From Phenylobacterium sp. (GTDB lineage: Bacteria > Pseudomonadota > Alphaproteobacteria > Caulobacterales > Caulobacteraceae): a stretch of DNA of 64,000 bases. Made by a program: the position numbers and the translations under genes. The DNA lies in NCBI RefSeq assembly GCF_030651755.1, contig NZ_JAUSBZ010000100.1, forward strand, positions 1-64,000. The letters are read 5' to 3'. How positions within the stretch are numbered: position 1 is the first letter of the stretch; each line of letters starts with the position of its first letter. Shown here in pieces: positions 8,294 to 16,409 of this stretch. A model generated the notes under the pieces. That model was not told where the DNA came from. It saw only the letters and a program-made list of their open reading frames with translations, and did not search any database.

Positions 8294-8677
8294 CTAACTG
8301 TCAGGCAGGGCGGCGCGGATCGCGGCAACCAGGGCCGCCCGGTCGAAGGGCTTTTCGAGGGCGCCCTGGGCGCCGAGGGCGCGGGCGGTTTCCAGGATGG
8401 TTTCCGGGTTGATGCTGCGCCATCCCCCGGACATGGCGATGATGGGAAGCTGGGGCCACTGTTCGCGGATGGCGCGAATGGTCTCCATCCCATCCTGGTC
8501 GGGCATGAAAATGTCAATGATCACCAGTGAGATCGGTAGATTTCTCAGGAACTCGACAACGCGTGGGGCCGACTCACAAAGAACAGACTCAAAACCTTCC
8601 AGGTCCAGAATGGCGGCGATCGCCTGTAACAATGATACATCATCATCGACCAGTAGTATCTGAGGTCGAGTCGTCAT
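8294..8677 (-). CDS. single-domain response regulator receiver protein
   Basis: A lone CheY-like receiver domain of 127 residues with no output domain. It has the acidic pocket 'LLVDDDVS' near residue 10, the phosphoacceptor Asp in 'LVIIDIFMPDQDG' near residue 55, the switch Ser in 'IIAMSGG' and the conserved Lys in 'ALEKPFD'. Such proteins act by protein-protein contact or as phosphate shuttles. There is no kinase next to it; the nearest kinases in the window (49109 and 57512) are far away. It is convergent with the HNH gene. Confidence 0.92.
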   Translation of the reverse strand: MTTRPQILLVDDDVSLLQAIAAILDLEGFESVLCESAPRVVEFLRNLPISLVIIDIFMPDQDGMETIRAIREQWPQLPIIAMSGGWRSINPETILETARALGAQGALEKPFDRAALVAAIRAALPDS

Positions 8678-8788
8678 GAACGCGGGCTCCTAGAATCGGC
8701 CCGTTTCTAGAAGCATTCGGTTCGGAGCGCATTTGCGCTCGCCCAGAAAGCGAAGTCTGCACGCCCAGGGATGGGGCCGTGTCAGCGC

Positions 8789-9946
8789 TCAGCCGATGGC
8801 GCGACGACCTTCGGTGAATCGCCAGAACACAGCCGCGCCAGTGGCGATCAGGCCGGCGGCGAAGGTCACCGACAGGGCGCCGGTCTGGGTGAGGAGGGCG
8901 CCGCCCAGGGCGCCGCCAAAGGCCTGTCCCAGGGCGGCCGAAGACCCATTGAAGGCCAGCGCCAGGGGCGCTGAGGCCGGCGCCCTGGAGATCAGGCGGG
9001 TCTGGATGACCGGCATGATCGAGAAGAGGGCCGTCGATCCGGTCAGGACCGCCATCCCGACGATGGCGTAGGCCAGGGCGCCCGGGGCGGCCGTCCGCGC
9101 AAGCTCCAGGCCATGCAGGGCCGCAGCCGCCGCCAGGGCGAGGAATCCTAGTGTGACGCTCAGGCTCCCGGCGCTCCGGTCGGCGGCGCGCCCGCCCAGG
9201 GTGAGGCCCAGAAAGCTGCCGACGCCCACCAGCATCTGGAAGGCGGCGACGCTGGCGCCGGTCACCTCGATCTGCAGGCGCAGGATCGGCGCGATGTAGG
9301 TGGTGATGGTCATATTGGCCCCGAAGGCCAGGAAGGTGGCGGCGAAGAGCGGCAGAACCCCGGCCCCGCGCAGCCCCTGACCTAGGCCAGGCGCCGGCGG
9401 CGTCACCCGGGGGACAAACACGAGGATGGCCGCCAGGGCGAAGGCGCTCAGGCCCGCCGACAGCAGGAAGGTTGCCCGCCAGCCAAAGGCCGCGCCCACC
9501 ACGCTGCCCATGGGGATCCCCATCAGGAAGGCGACCGTCATGCCGCCCATGACGATGGCCAGGGCCGAGCCCCGCCGCTCCGGCGGAACCAGGGCGCTGG
9601 CCGCAGCCGAGGCCGCGGGGCCCGCCATGGCGCCGACGGCGCCCAGGATAGCCCGTAGGATCATCAGGGTTCCGTAGCCTGGGGTCATCAGGCAGGCGAG
9701 GTTGAGCAGAACCGCGACGCTGAGGGCCACCGTCAGGACCCGCTTGCGCTCGAACCGGCCCACCAGGAAGGCCAGCGGCGGTCCCGCCAGGGCCGAGGTC
9801 AGGACATAGACGGTCTGGAGTTGACCCGCCGCCCCGACCGAAACGCCGAGTTCAGCGGCCATGGGCTCCAGGAGGCCTGCAAAGATGAAGGCGCCGGACC
9901 CGAAGGCGAAGGTCGACAGGGCCAGGACAAAGACGCGGAAATTCAA
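8789..9946 (-). CDS. MFS transporter (drug/arabinose-efflux type)
   Basis: Inner-membrane major facilitator of 385 residues with about 12 hydrophobic helices. The first helix 'VFVLALSTFAFGSGAFIFAGLLEPMAAELGVSVG' and the loop 2-3 motif 'FLVGRFERKRVL' are typical of the DHA1-like efflux group. Substrate is unknown. The reading frame starts with TTG at 9946, giving NFRVFVLALS, the usual N terminus of this subfamily; there is no clear Shine-Dalgarno, so the start is moderately sure. The gene stands alone, 176 bp from the coq7 stop. Confidence 0.85.
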   Translation of the reverse strand: MNFRVFVLALSTFAFGSGAFIFAGLLEPMAAELGVSVGAAGQLQTVYVLTSALAGPPLAFLVGRFERKRVLTVALSVAVLLNLACLMTPGYGTLMILRAILGAVGAMAGPAASAAASALVPPERRGSALAIVMGGMTVAFLMGIPMGSVVGAAFGWRATFLLSAGLSAFALAAILVFVPRVTPPAPGLGQGLRGAGVLPLFAATFLAFGANMTITTYIAPILRLQIEVTGASVAAFQMLVGVGSFLGLTLGGRAADRSAGSLSVTLGFLALAAAAALHGLELARTAAPGALAYAIVGMAVLTGSTALFSIMPVIQTRLISRAPASAPLALAFNGSSAALGQAFGGALGGALLTQTGALSVTFAAGLIATGAAVFWRFTEGRRAIG

Positions 9947-10122
9947 TGGAGCGGCCCGGCGACTTGTCCCACGCCGCAGCGCCCAAGGATGTTCTGCATG
10001 GCCAAGTTCCCCCCGCGATCTGGCGCCGCCTATTCCTCGATCAGAAGGCCGGCCGCCCCCGGGGTCAATCGCAGGATTTCTGTGGGCGCGATCAGGCGGC
10101 GGCGACTAGGGCGTGGTCGCGG

Positions 10123-10686
10123 TCAGACCTTCTCGCTGATCTTGATTGCGGTGCGGCAGCCGGCCTGGATCACCGCCGAGAGCAGGCCATAGCCGGGGGC
10201 GTCGTGGGCGCCTTCCTCAATGGCCAGGTCGCGATGGGCCAGCTCCTCATCGCGGAACTTGGCCAGTTCGGCGGCCAGTTCGGGATCGCGGTCGGCCAGT
10301 TCGGCCACCTGGCCGGCATAGTGCTGCTCGATCACCGATTCTACGGCCTCGGTGCAGGCATGGGCGGCCTTCTCGCCCATCAGGGCCGTGCCGGCGCCCA
10401 GGGCGAAGCCGGCCAGGCGCCACAGGGGCGTCATCACGGTGGGCCGGACGCCGTGCTGGTTCAGAAGCGCGTCGAAGCGGGCCAGATGGACGGCCTCATG
10501 CCCCTCCATCTCTTCCAACTGCGCGGCCAGGCGTTCCTTGCCCTTGGCGGCGCCCAGGACGGCGCGCTGGCCCTGATAGATGTGGACCGCCCCCAGTTCG
10601 CCGGCATGGTCGACCCGCAGAATCTCGGCCAGCCTGGCTTCCAGGGTTCCGGCGCCCGGGCGGGCGGGGACGGGTTTGTCGCTCAT
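10123..10686 (-). CDS. coq7: demethoxyubiquinone hydroxylase Coq7
   Basis: Di-iron monooxygenase that hydroxylates position C6 of 2-polyprenyl-3-methyl-6-methoxy-1,4-benzoquinol in ubiquinone synthesis, acting at the inner membrane. The 187-residue protein shows the ferritin-like ligand helices: 'ILRVDHAGELGAVHIYQGQ', 'EEMEGHEAVHLARF', and C-terminal 'EELAHRDLAIEEGAHDAP'. This is the alphaproteobacterial alternative to the flavin enzyme UbiF. Its ATG overlaps the stop of dsbB by 4 bp, so the two are co-transcribed; dsbB itself passes electrons to quinone, which gives the pairing some sense. Confidence 0.94.
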   Translation of the reverse strand: MSDKPVPARPGAGTLEARLAEILRVDHAGELGAVHIYQGQRAVLGAAKGKERLAAQLEEMEGHEAVHLARFDALLNQHGVRPTVMTPLWRLAGFALGAGTALMGEKAAHACTEAVESVIEQHYAGQVAELADRDPELAAELAKFRDEELAHRDLAIEEGAHDAPGYGLLSAVIQAGCRTAIKISEKV

Positions 10687-11198
10687 CGCTTGGCTCTTTC
10701 ATAGGCGGCCGCGGCCAGGCTCATCGCCGCCAGGGCCAGGGAGATGACCGCGTTCCAGCCGGCCATGGACAGTCCGGCGAAAACCCAGGGGGCGGTGTCG
10801 CAGGCCGGCGCAGTGATCCTCTCCCCCGCCAGCAGCCCGCTCATGGCCTCCAGGCTGACCGCCCCCCCGGCCGAGGCGCAGGCGGCCGGCCCCGGCCACC
10901 ACTTCCATTCTGCGCCGGCGTGATAGACGGCCACGGCCGTCCCCACCAGGAAGACGAGGGCCAGGATCAGGTTGAAGACCGGACGGAAACGGGCGCCCCC
11001 TTGCAGCCGCGTCAGGATCATTCCGGCCAGGGCCACGCCGGCGGCCACCCAGTAGACCTCCCGCTGACGCAGGCAGAGGGTACAGGGCGCCAGATCGCCG
11101 AAGGTCTGGAAGCCATGGGCGATCGCCAGCATGCCCGCCGAGGCGAGCAGGGCTGAGAGGCGCCAGCGATGAAGGATGGGATCAAGGCCTGAGATCAT
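10683..11198 (-). CDS. dsbB: disulfide bond formation protein B
   Basis: Inner-membrane protein of 171 residues that reoxidises DsbA and passes electrons to ubiquinone. It has four hydrophobic helices. The first redox pair is in 'APCTLCLRQREVYW' (CxxC); the second periplasmic loop carries the other two cysteines in 'GPAACASAGG' and 'TAPACDTAPW'. The start chosen is the ATG at 11198 (MISGLDPILHRW), since the extended ORF upstream is not membrane-like and enters the hpd promoter region. It is divergent from the tyrosine-degradation operon. Confidence 0.9.
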   Translation of the reverse strand: MISGLDPILHRWRLSALLASAGMLAIAHGFQTFGDLAPCTLCLRQREVYWVAAGVALAGMILTRLQGGARFRPVFNLILALVFLVGTAVAVYHAGAEWKWWPGPAACASAGGAVSLEAMSGLLAGERITAPACDTAPWVFAGLSMAGWNAVISLALAAMSLAAAAYERAKR

Positions 11199-11297
11199 GG
11201 GAGGTGATTGAACTGCAAATCGAGGCGCAGCGCCACTAGCCCGCAAGCGCCGCAGCTGAATCCCCCCAGGCGGCTTGTCTCCCGCCGCCGTTTTGGT

Positions 11298-11321
11298 AGA
11301 TAGTTGCATCTGATACTATCT
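11298..11321. promoter_or_regulatory. candidate operator of the tyrosine-degradation operon
   Basis: Perfect 7-bp inverted repeat AGATAGT-N10-ACTATCT, 18 bp upstream of the hpd start codon. The size and spacing suit a dimeric regulator. The MarR-family gene at the end of the same operon is the obvious candidate binder; this link is inferred. Confidence 0.5.
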
Positions 11322-11339
11322 CGCCGACGGGAGACCACC

Positions 11340-12443
11340 ATGACCGCTCTTGCGACCGCCGCCGCCTCCGCCACCGACCTGTTCGAAAACCCCCTGGGCA
11401 CCGACGGGTTCGAGTTCGTGGAGTTCACTTCGCCTGAGCCCGAGCGCCTGGGCGGCCTGTTCGAGTTGATGGGCTTCACCGCCGTCTCGCGGCACCGGTC
11501 GAAGAATGTGGTCCGTTATCGGCAGGGGGACATCAACTTCCTGCTCAACATGGAGCCCTCGGGCCAGCCGGCCGACTTCCGCGCCGCCCATGGGCCTTCG
11601 GCCAACGCCATGGCGTTCCGTGTGCGGGATGCGGCCAAGGCGCTGGCCCTGGCGGTCGAGCGCGGCGCGAGCGCGGTGCAGGGACCGGTGGGTCCGATGG
11701 AGCTCAATATTCCGGCCATCGAGGGGATCGGCGGCTCGAACCTCTATCTGGTGGACCGCTATGGGGCTCAGGAGATCTACGACGTGGATTTCGTCCCCAT
11801 CCCGGGCGCGGCCGAGCAGGAGGCCGGGCGCGGGGTCGGCCTGACCTATCTCGACCACCTGACCCACAATGTGTTTCGCGGAAACATGGCCAAGTGGGCG
11901 GACTTCTATGAGCGGATCTTCAACTTCCGCGAAATCCGCTATTTCGACATCGAGGGCGCCCAGACAGGCCTGTTGTCCAAGGCCATGACCAGCCCCTGCG
12001 GCAAGATCCGCATCCCCCTGAACGAGAGCCGGGACGACCACTCCCAGATCGAGGAGTTCCTCAAGGACTACAAGGGCGAGGGCATCCAGCACCTGGCGCT
12101 CGGGACCGACGACATCTACGGTGCCGTGGAGACCATGCGGGAGCGTGGGGTCCGCTTCCAGGACACGCCGGAGACCTATTACGACCAGCTCGACGCCCGG
12201 GTGCCCGGCCATGGCGAGAACCTGCAGCGCCTGCGGGCCGACCGCATCCTGGTGGACGGCGCGCCGACCGAGGGCCAAGGTCTGCTGCTGCAGATCTTCA
12301 CGGAGAACATGGTCGGTCCGATCTTCTTCGAGATGATCCAGCGCAAGGGCAATGAGGGATTCGGCGAGGGCAACTTCAAGGCGCTGTTTGAGTCCATCGA
12401 ACTCGACCAGATCCGCCGGGGCGTGCTGCCGAAGAAGGACTAG
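11340..12443 (+). CDS. hpd: 4-hydroxyphenylpyruvate dioxygenase
   Basis: Non-heme Fe(II) enzyme converting 4-hydroxyphenylpyruvate to homogentisate with release of CO2, the entry to the homogentisate route of tyrosine breakdown. The 367-residue product has two vicinal-oxygen-chelate domains. Iron ligands are visible as the His of 'YLDHLTHNVFRGN' near residue 172, the His of 'GIQHLALGTDDI' near 250, and the Glu of 'FFEMIQRKGNEGFGEGNFKAL' near 330, the last being the diagnostic C-terminal signature. I use the ATG at 11340, preceded by GGGAGA, rather than the TTG at 11304. It is the first gene of a compact catabolic operon and lies behind a palindromic operator. Confidence 0.96.
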   Translation: MTALATAAASATDLFENPLGTDGFEFVEFTSPEPERLGGLFELMGFTAVSRHRSKNVVRYRQGDINFLLNMEPSGQPADFRAAHGPSANAMAFRVRDAAKALALAVERGASAVQGPVGPMELNIPAIEGIGGSNLYLVDRYGAQEIYDVDFVPIPGAAEQEAGRGVGLTYLDHLTHNVFRGNMAKWADFYERIFNFREIRYFDIEGAQTGLLSKAMTSPCGKIRIPLNESRDDHSQIEEFLKDYKGEGIQHLALGTDDIYGAVETMRERGVRFQDTPETYYDQLDARVPGHGENLQRLRADRILVDGAPTEGQGLLLQIFTENMVGPIFFEMIQRKGNEGFGEGNFKALFESIELDQIRRGVLPKKD

Positions 12444-12445
12444 AC

Positions 12446-13483
12446 ATGCGGACGTTCGCTTTGGCGGTGGTGCTGGCGAGTTTGGTGACGGGAAGTGCGA
12501 TGGCGCAGCCGAAGTGGGCGATTGTGGTGCATGGGGGGGCGGGCGTCATCGAGCGCGCCGATCTCACCCCTGAGCAGGAGGCGGCCTATCGCGCGGCCCT
12601 GACCAAGGTGACGGAAGCCGGCGGCGAGGTCCTGGCCAAGGGCGGTTCGGCCCTGGACGCCATCGAGGCGGCCATTCACCTGCTGGAGGACGACCCCCTG
12701 TTCAATTCCGGCCGGGGGGCGGTGTTCACCGCCGAGGGCCGCAACGAGCTGGACGCCTCGATCATGGATGGGGCGACCCTGAGGGCCGGGGCGGTAGCGG
12801 GCGTCACCCGCACCCGCCATCCGATCTCGCTGGCTCGGGCGGTGATGGAAAAGTCGCCGCACGTCATGCTGATGGGCTCAGGCGCCGACACCTTCTCGAA
12901 GGAGGCCGGCCTGGAGCAGGTCGAGCCGAGCTACTTCTTCACCGAGCGTCGCTGGCGCTCCCTGGAGAAGTTCCTGGCTGAACAGAAGCTGCCGGTTCCG
13001 CCGAGGCCTGCGGGCGCGGTGGTCGCCGATGAGGCCGCGGCCCTGGCCCATGACGAGGGCAAGTATGGGACTGTGGGCGTCGTGGCCCTGGACCAGGCCG
13101 GCCATGTGGCGGCCGGCACCTCGACCGGCGGCACCACGGGCAAGCGCTGGGGGCGGGTGGGCGACAGCCCGATCATCGGCGCGGGCAACTACGCCTCGGA
13201 CGCGTCTTGCGCGGTCTCGGCCACCGGGACCGGCGAGTATTTCATCCGCCTGACGGTGGCGCGCGAGATCTGCGCCCTGGTGGAGCACAAGGGCCTGTCC
13301 CTGCAGGCCGCCGCCGACGAGGTGATCCAGACCAAGCTCACCGCCCTGGGCGGCGACGGCGGCGTCATCGCCGTGGCCCCCGACGGCCAGATGGCCTGGA
13401 GCTACAACACCTCGGGCATGTACCGCGCCCGGCTGGCGGACGGCGAACCCCTGAGCGTGGGGATCTACAAGGACGAACCCTGA
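12446..13483 (+). CDS. exported isoaspartyl peptidase/L-asparaginase (Ntn hydrolase)
   Basis: Plant-type asparaginase family, which hydrolyses isoaspartyl dipeptides and often L-asparagine. The 345-residue precursor begins with a signal peptide (MRTFALAVVLASLVTGSAMA then QPKW), so the mature enzyme should be periplasmic. Family motifs are 'WAIVVHGGAG', 'NSGRGAVFTAEGRNELDASIMDG', and 'KYGTVGVVALDQAGHVAAGTSTGG', in which autocleavage before the Thr of GTVG creates the beta-subunit nucleophile. It starts 2 bp after the hpd stop and its stop overlaps the hmgA start. It is thus embedded in the tyrosine operon although it has no step in that pathway. Confidence 0.92.
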   Translation: MRTFALAVVLASLVTGSAMAQPKWAIVVHGGAGVIERADLTPEQEAAYRAALTKVTEAGGEVLAKGGSALDAIEAAIHLLEDDPLFNSGRGAVFTAEGRNELDASIMDGATLRAGAVAGVTRTRHPISLARAVMEKSPHVMLMGSGADTFSKEAGLEQVEPSYFFTERRWRSLEKFLAEQKLPVPPRPAGAVVADEAAALAHDEGKYGTVGVVALDQAGHVAAGTSTGGTTGKRWGRVGDSPIIGAGNYASDASCAVSATGTGEYFIRLTVAREICALVEHKGLSLQAAADEVIQTKLTALGGDGGVIAVAPDGQMAWSYNTSGMYRARLADGEPLSVGIYKDEP

Positions 13484-14616
13484 TGGCGACCCGCAACTGG
13501 ATCCCCGTGCGTGGGGCGCAAGGGACGCATTCGCGCCAAGCCCATGCCGACATGCCGGCCGGCACCTATGAGCGCGAGATCTCCAAGGAGGGCTTCTTCG
13601 GCCCCGCCGCCTTTCTGCACCATCCAAGGCCGCCCACCGGCTGGACGAGCTTCGAGGGCCCTCTGCGGCCCCGGGCCTTCGACCTGGCGCGGCTGAACGA
13701 ACCCCAGGCCTCGCCCTGGAGCGCGCCGGTGGTGCTGCACAACGCCGCCACCGAGATCCGCTTCTGGAAGCTCGCCCAACCCATGCCAGGCCTGGCGCGC
13801 AACGCCGATGGCGACCAGCTGCTGTTTGTCCATCAAGGGGCGGGCGATCTCTTCTGTGACTATGGCCGCATCGCCTTTGTCGCCGGGGACTATCTCTATC
13901 TGCCCCGGGGGACCATGTGGCGCCTGGCGCCAGCTGAGCCCTGCGCCATCCTGACCATCCAGGCGACCAACAGCCACTTCACCCTGCCCGACAAAGGTCT
14001 GCTGGGTCCCCACGCCATCTTCGACCCGGCCCTGCTGGACACCCCGGTGATGGACGAGGCCTTCTGCGACCACCAGGCTCAGGACGACGAGACCACGGTC
14101 GCCATCAAGAAGCGCGGCCAGGTCTCGACGGTGACCTATCCCTACAATCCCCTGGACGCGGTGGGCTGGCATGGGGAGCTGGCGCCGGTGCGCCTGAACG
14201 TCAGCCATATCCGCCCGGTGGTCAGCCATCGCTACCACCTGCCCCCCAGCGCCCACACGACCTTCCTGGCCGACCGGTTCGTGGTCTGCACCTTTGCGCC
14301 GAGGCCCTTCGAGACCGATCCGGGCGCGCTGAAGGTGCCGTTCTTCCACAACAATGACGACTATGACGAGGTGCTCTTCTATCACGCGGGCGACTTCTTC
14401 AGCCGCGACGGCATCGATGCGGGCATGATGACCTTCCACCCGTCGGGTTTCACCCATGGGCCCCATCCCAAGGCGCTGAAGAACATGCTGTCCCAGCCCA
14501 AGCCGGCCACCGACGAATATGCGGTGATGATCGACACCCGCGATCCGCTGGAGGTGGGCGAGGCTGCGGGCGCAGTGGAGAACACCGCCTATGTCGACAG
14601 CTGGAAGGCCCGATGA
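13483..14616 (+). CDS. hmgA: homogentisate 1,2-dioxygenase
   Basis: Iron enzyme that opens the homogentisate ring to 4-maleylacetoacetate. The 377-residue protein starts at the ATG overlapping the previous stop (TGATG); the ORF track's earlier start at 13207 lies in another gene. Cupin-type features are 'GDLFCDYGRIAFVAGDYLYLPRGTMW' and, in the C-terminal half, 'NNDDYDEVLFYHAGDFFSRDG' and 'MTFHPSGFTHGPHPKAL', where the His and Glu metal ligands sit. It is shorter than the roughly 430-residue homologues of Pseudomonas and mammals, as usual for this bacterial subgroup. Confidence 0.94.
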   Translation: MATRNWIPVRGAQGTHSRQAHADMPAGTYEREISKEGFFGPAAFLHHPRPPTGWTSFEGPLRPRAFDLARLNEPQASPWSAPVVLHNAATEIRFWKLAQPMPGLARNADGDQLLFVHQGAGDLFCDYGRIAFVAGDYLYLPRGTMWRLAPAEPCAILTIQATNSHFTLPDKGLLGPHAIFDPALLDTPVMDEAFCDHQAQDDETTVAIKKRGQVSTVTYPYNPLDAVGWHGELAPVRLNVSHIRPVVSHRYHLPPSAHTTFLADRFVVCTFAPRPFETDPGALKVPFFHNNDDYDEVLFYHAGDFFSRDGIDAGMMTFHPSGFTHGPHPKALKNMLSQPKPATDEYAVMIDTRDPLEVGEAAGAVENTAYVDSWKAR

Positions 14617-14888
14617 CCGCCGCCATCCATGACGACCTGGAGGCCGCCGCCCAGGAGGAGCTGACCCAGGCCTGTGATCTCGGCTGGCGGGCGCTGGCGC
14701 CCTGCACGCCGTGGGGCGACACCTTCGAGGGTTTCAGCCCCCAGGGCCGGCCGGTGTGCTTCGAGCGGAACTACATGTGGGAGGACAGCCCCGGCGGCGA
14801 CATCCGCGTGGAGGTCCACGTCTATGAGCCCCGCGCCTTCGAGGCCGGTGTGCGTCTGGTGCAGACCCTGATTCAACAACAATCCTAG
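14613..14888 (+). CDS. small conserved-looking protein of the homogentisate operon
   Basis: A 91-residue soluble protein with no signal peptide or membrane segment. It is rich in acidic and aromatic residues: 'GWRALAPCTPWGDTFEGFSP' and 'CFERNYMWEDSPGGDIRVEVHVYEP'. I do not recognise a family with certainty. Its ATG overlaps the hmgA stop by 4 bp and fahA begins 22 bp after its stop, so it is clearly translated as part of the pathway operon. A small accessory or stabilising protein for one of the flanking enzymes is one guess. The pathway's maleylacetoacetate isomerase is not it, as it lacks a glutathione-transferase fold and is far too short. Confidence 0.75.
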   Translation: MTAAIHDDLEAAAQEELTQACDLGWRALAPCTPWGDTFEGFSPQGRPVCFERNYMWEDSPGGDIRVEVHVYEPRAFEAGVRLVQTLIQQQS

Positions 14889-14910
14889 CCCTCAAGCGGA
14901 GACCCCCAAG

Positions 14911-15918
14911 ATGAAGCTCGCCTCGCTGAAGTCCGGCCGTGACGGCCGGCTGGTGGTGGTCTCCAACGACCTGGCCTGGTTCACGGATGCGGCCACTGTG
15001 GCGCCGACCCTGCAGGCGGCCCTGGACGACTGGGAGCGATGCGAACCCATGTTGCGGGCCCTGGCCGAGAGCCTGGAGCACGGCGGGGTGCCCAAGGAAC
15101 GCTTCCACGAACACGAGGCCGCCAGCCCCCTGCCGCGGGCCTATCAGTGGGCCGACGGCTCGGCCTATGTGAACCATGTGGAGCTGGTGCGCCGGGCCCG
15201 CGGGGCGGAGATGCCGCAGAGCTTCTGGACCGATCCGCTGATGTACCAGGGGGGCTCCGACGGCTTCCTGGCGCCCCGCGATCCCATCCCGCTGGCCGAT
15301 GAGGCCTGGGGCTGCGACCTGGAGGCCGAGGTGGCGGTGATTACCGGCGATGTCCCGCAAGGGGTGAGCCCGGCCGACGCGCTGAACCATGTGCGCCTGG
15401 TGCTGCTGGTCAATGATGTGTCCCTGCGCAACCTGATCCCTGACGAACTGGCCAAGAGCTTCGGCTTCTTCCAGTCCAAGCCGGCCTCGGCCTTCTCGCC
15501 CGTGGCGGTGACGCCGGACGCGCTCGGCGAGGCCTGGCGGGACGGCCGCCTGCACGGGGCGGTGGAGGTGGAGCTGAATGGCAAGGTCCTGGGCTGTGCC
15601 GACGCCGGCGTCGACATGACCTTCGACTTCGGTGTGCTGATCGCCCACGCGGCCAGGACCCGGGCGCTCGCGGCGGGCACGATCATCGGATCGGGGACGG
15701 TGTCGAATCGCGGCCCCGACGGCGGTCCAGGAAAATCGGTGGCTGAGGGCGGCGTCGGCTATTCCTGCCTCGCCGAGGTGCGGACGGTGGAGACCCTGGC
15801 CCATGGCGCGCCCAGAACACCGTTCTTGAAAGCCGGCGACACGGTGCGGATTGAAATGCGCGATGGGCGCCGACACTCGATGTTCGGCGCCATCGAACAG
15901 GAGGTCCAGGCCCTATGA
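14911..15918 (+). CDS. fahA: fumarylacetoacetase
   Basis: Hydrolyses fumarylacetoacetate to fumarate and acetoacetate, the last step of tyrosine breakdown. The 335-residue enzyme has the FAH-fold C-terminal domain: the metal-binding region 'CDLEAEVAVITGDVP', the substrate loop 'LVNDVSLRNLIPDEL' and 'SGTVSNRGPDGGPGKSV'. The N-terminal part has 'FHEHEAASPLPRAYQWADGSAYVNHVELVRRARG', typical of the bacterial short type. The ribosome site 'AAGCGGAGAC' precedes the ATG. The downstream MarR gene overlaps its stop by 4 bp. Confidence 0.94.
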   Translation: MKLASLKSGRDGRLVVVSNDLAWFTDAATVAPTLQAALDDWERCEPMLRALAESLEHGGVPKERFHEHEAASPLPRAYQWADGSAYVNHVELVRRARGAEMPQSFWTDPLMYQGGSDGFLAPRDPIPLADEAWGCDLEAEVAVITGDVPQGVSPADALNHVRLVLLVNDVSLRNLIPDELAKSFGFFQSKPASAFSPVAVTPDALGEAWRDGRLHGAVEVELNGKVLGCADAGVDMTFDFGVLIAHAARTRALAAGTIIGSGTVSNRGPDGGPGKSVAEGGVGYSCLAEVRTVETLAHGAPRTPFLKAGDTVRIEMRDGRRHSMFGAIEQEVQAL

Positions 15919-16409
15919 CCGCACAGCCCAGGACGATGCCGGCTGACACTACCGGCCTCCAGCTGGACGCCTATCTGCCCTATCGCCTGTCGGTGGCCTC
16001 CAACGCCGTCAGCCGACTGATCGCCCGGGCCTATGAGGACCGGTTTGGCCTTAGCATTCCGCAATGGCGGCTGACCTGCGTGCTGGCCGAGGATGGCCCG
16101 ATGAACCAGAGCGCCCTGGTGAGCCGCACGGGCATGGACAAGGTGACTGTCAGCCGCGCGGCCCAGGGCCTGGCCAAACGGCGCCTGCTGGTGCGGTCGG
16201 AAAATGACCTGGACGGCCGGTCCCATGTGGTGGCCTTGAGCCCGGAAGGCCTTCGCCTGCACGCCGAGATCGCGCCCCTGGCCTTGGCCTATGAGGCCGC
16301 CCTGATCTCGGGTCTCGACCCCAGCGAAGTGGCCCTGCTCAAGCGCCTGCTGTTACGCCTGCAAGGCGCCGCCGGCGTCCTGGCCGGGGAGCGAACCGAG
16401 GCGAGTTAG
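15915..16409 (+). CDS. MarR-family regulator, probably of the homogentisate operon
   Basis: Winged-helix regulator of 164 residues. The DNA-binding core reads 'IPQWRLTCVLAEDGPMNQSALVSRTGMDKVTVSRAAQGLAKRRLL' followed by the wing 'RSENDLDGRSHVVALSPEG', all standard for MarR. It ends a six-gene operon whose other members include hpd, hmgA and fahA, and overlaps fahA by 4 bp. MarR and IclR regulators that sense homogentisate-type ligands commonly accompany such operons, so autogenous control through the inverted repeat at 11298-11321 is likely but inferred. It converges on feoB with a 4-bp overlap. Confidence 0.9.
   Translation: MTAQPRTMPADTTGLQLDAYLPYRLSVASNAVSRLIARAYEDRFGLSIPQWRLTCVLAEDGPMNQSALVSRTGMDKVTVSRAAQGLAKRRLLVRSENDLDGRSHVVALSPEGLRLHAEIAPLALAYEAALISGLDPSEVALLKRLLLRLQGAAGVLAGERTEAS

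Noticed and set aside
9947-10122. Possible small gene between the MFS gene and coq7
   Set aside because: The short ORFs seen have no ribosome site and no coding-like composition; no promoter or repeat is evident in the 176 bp either.
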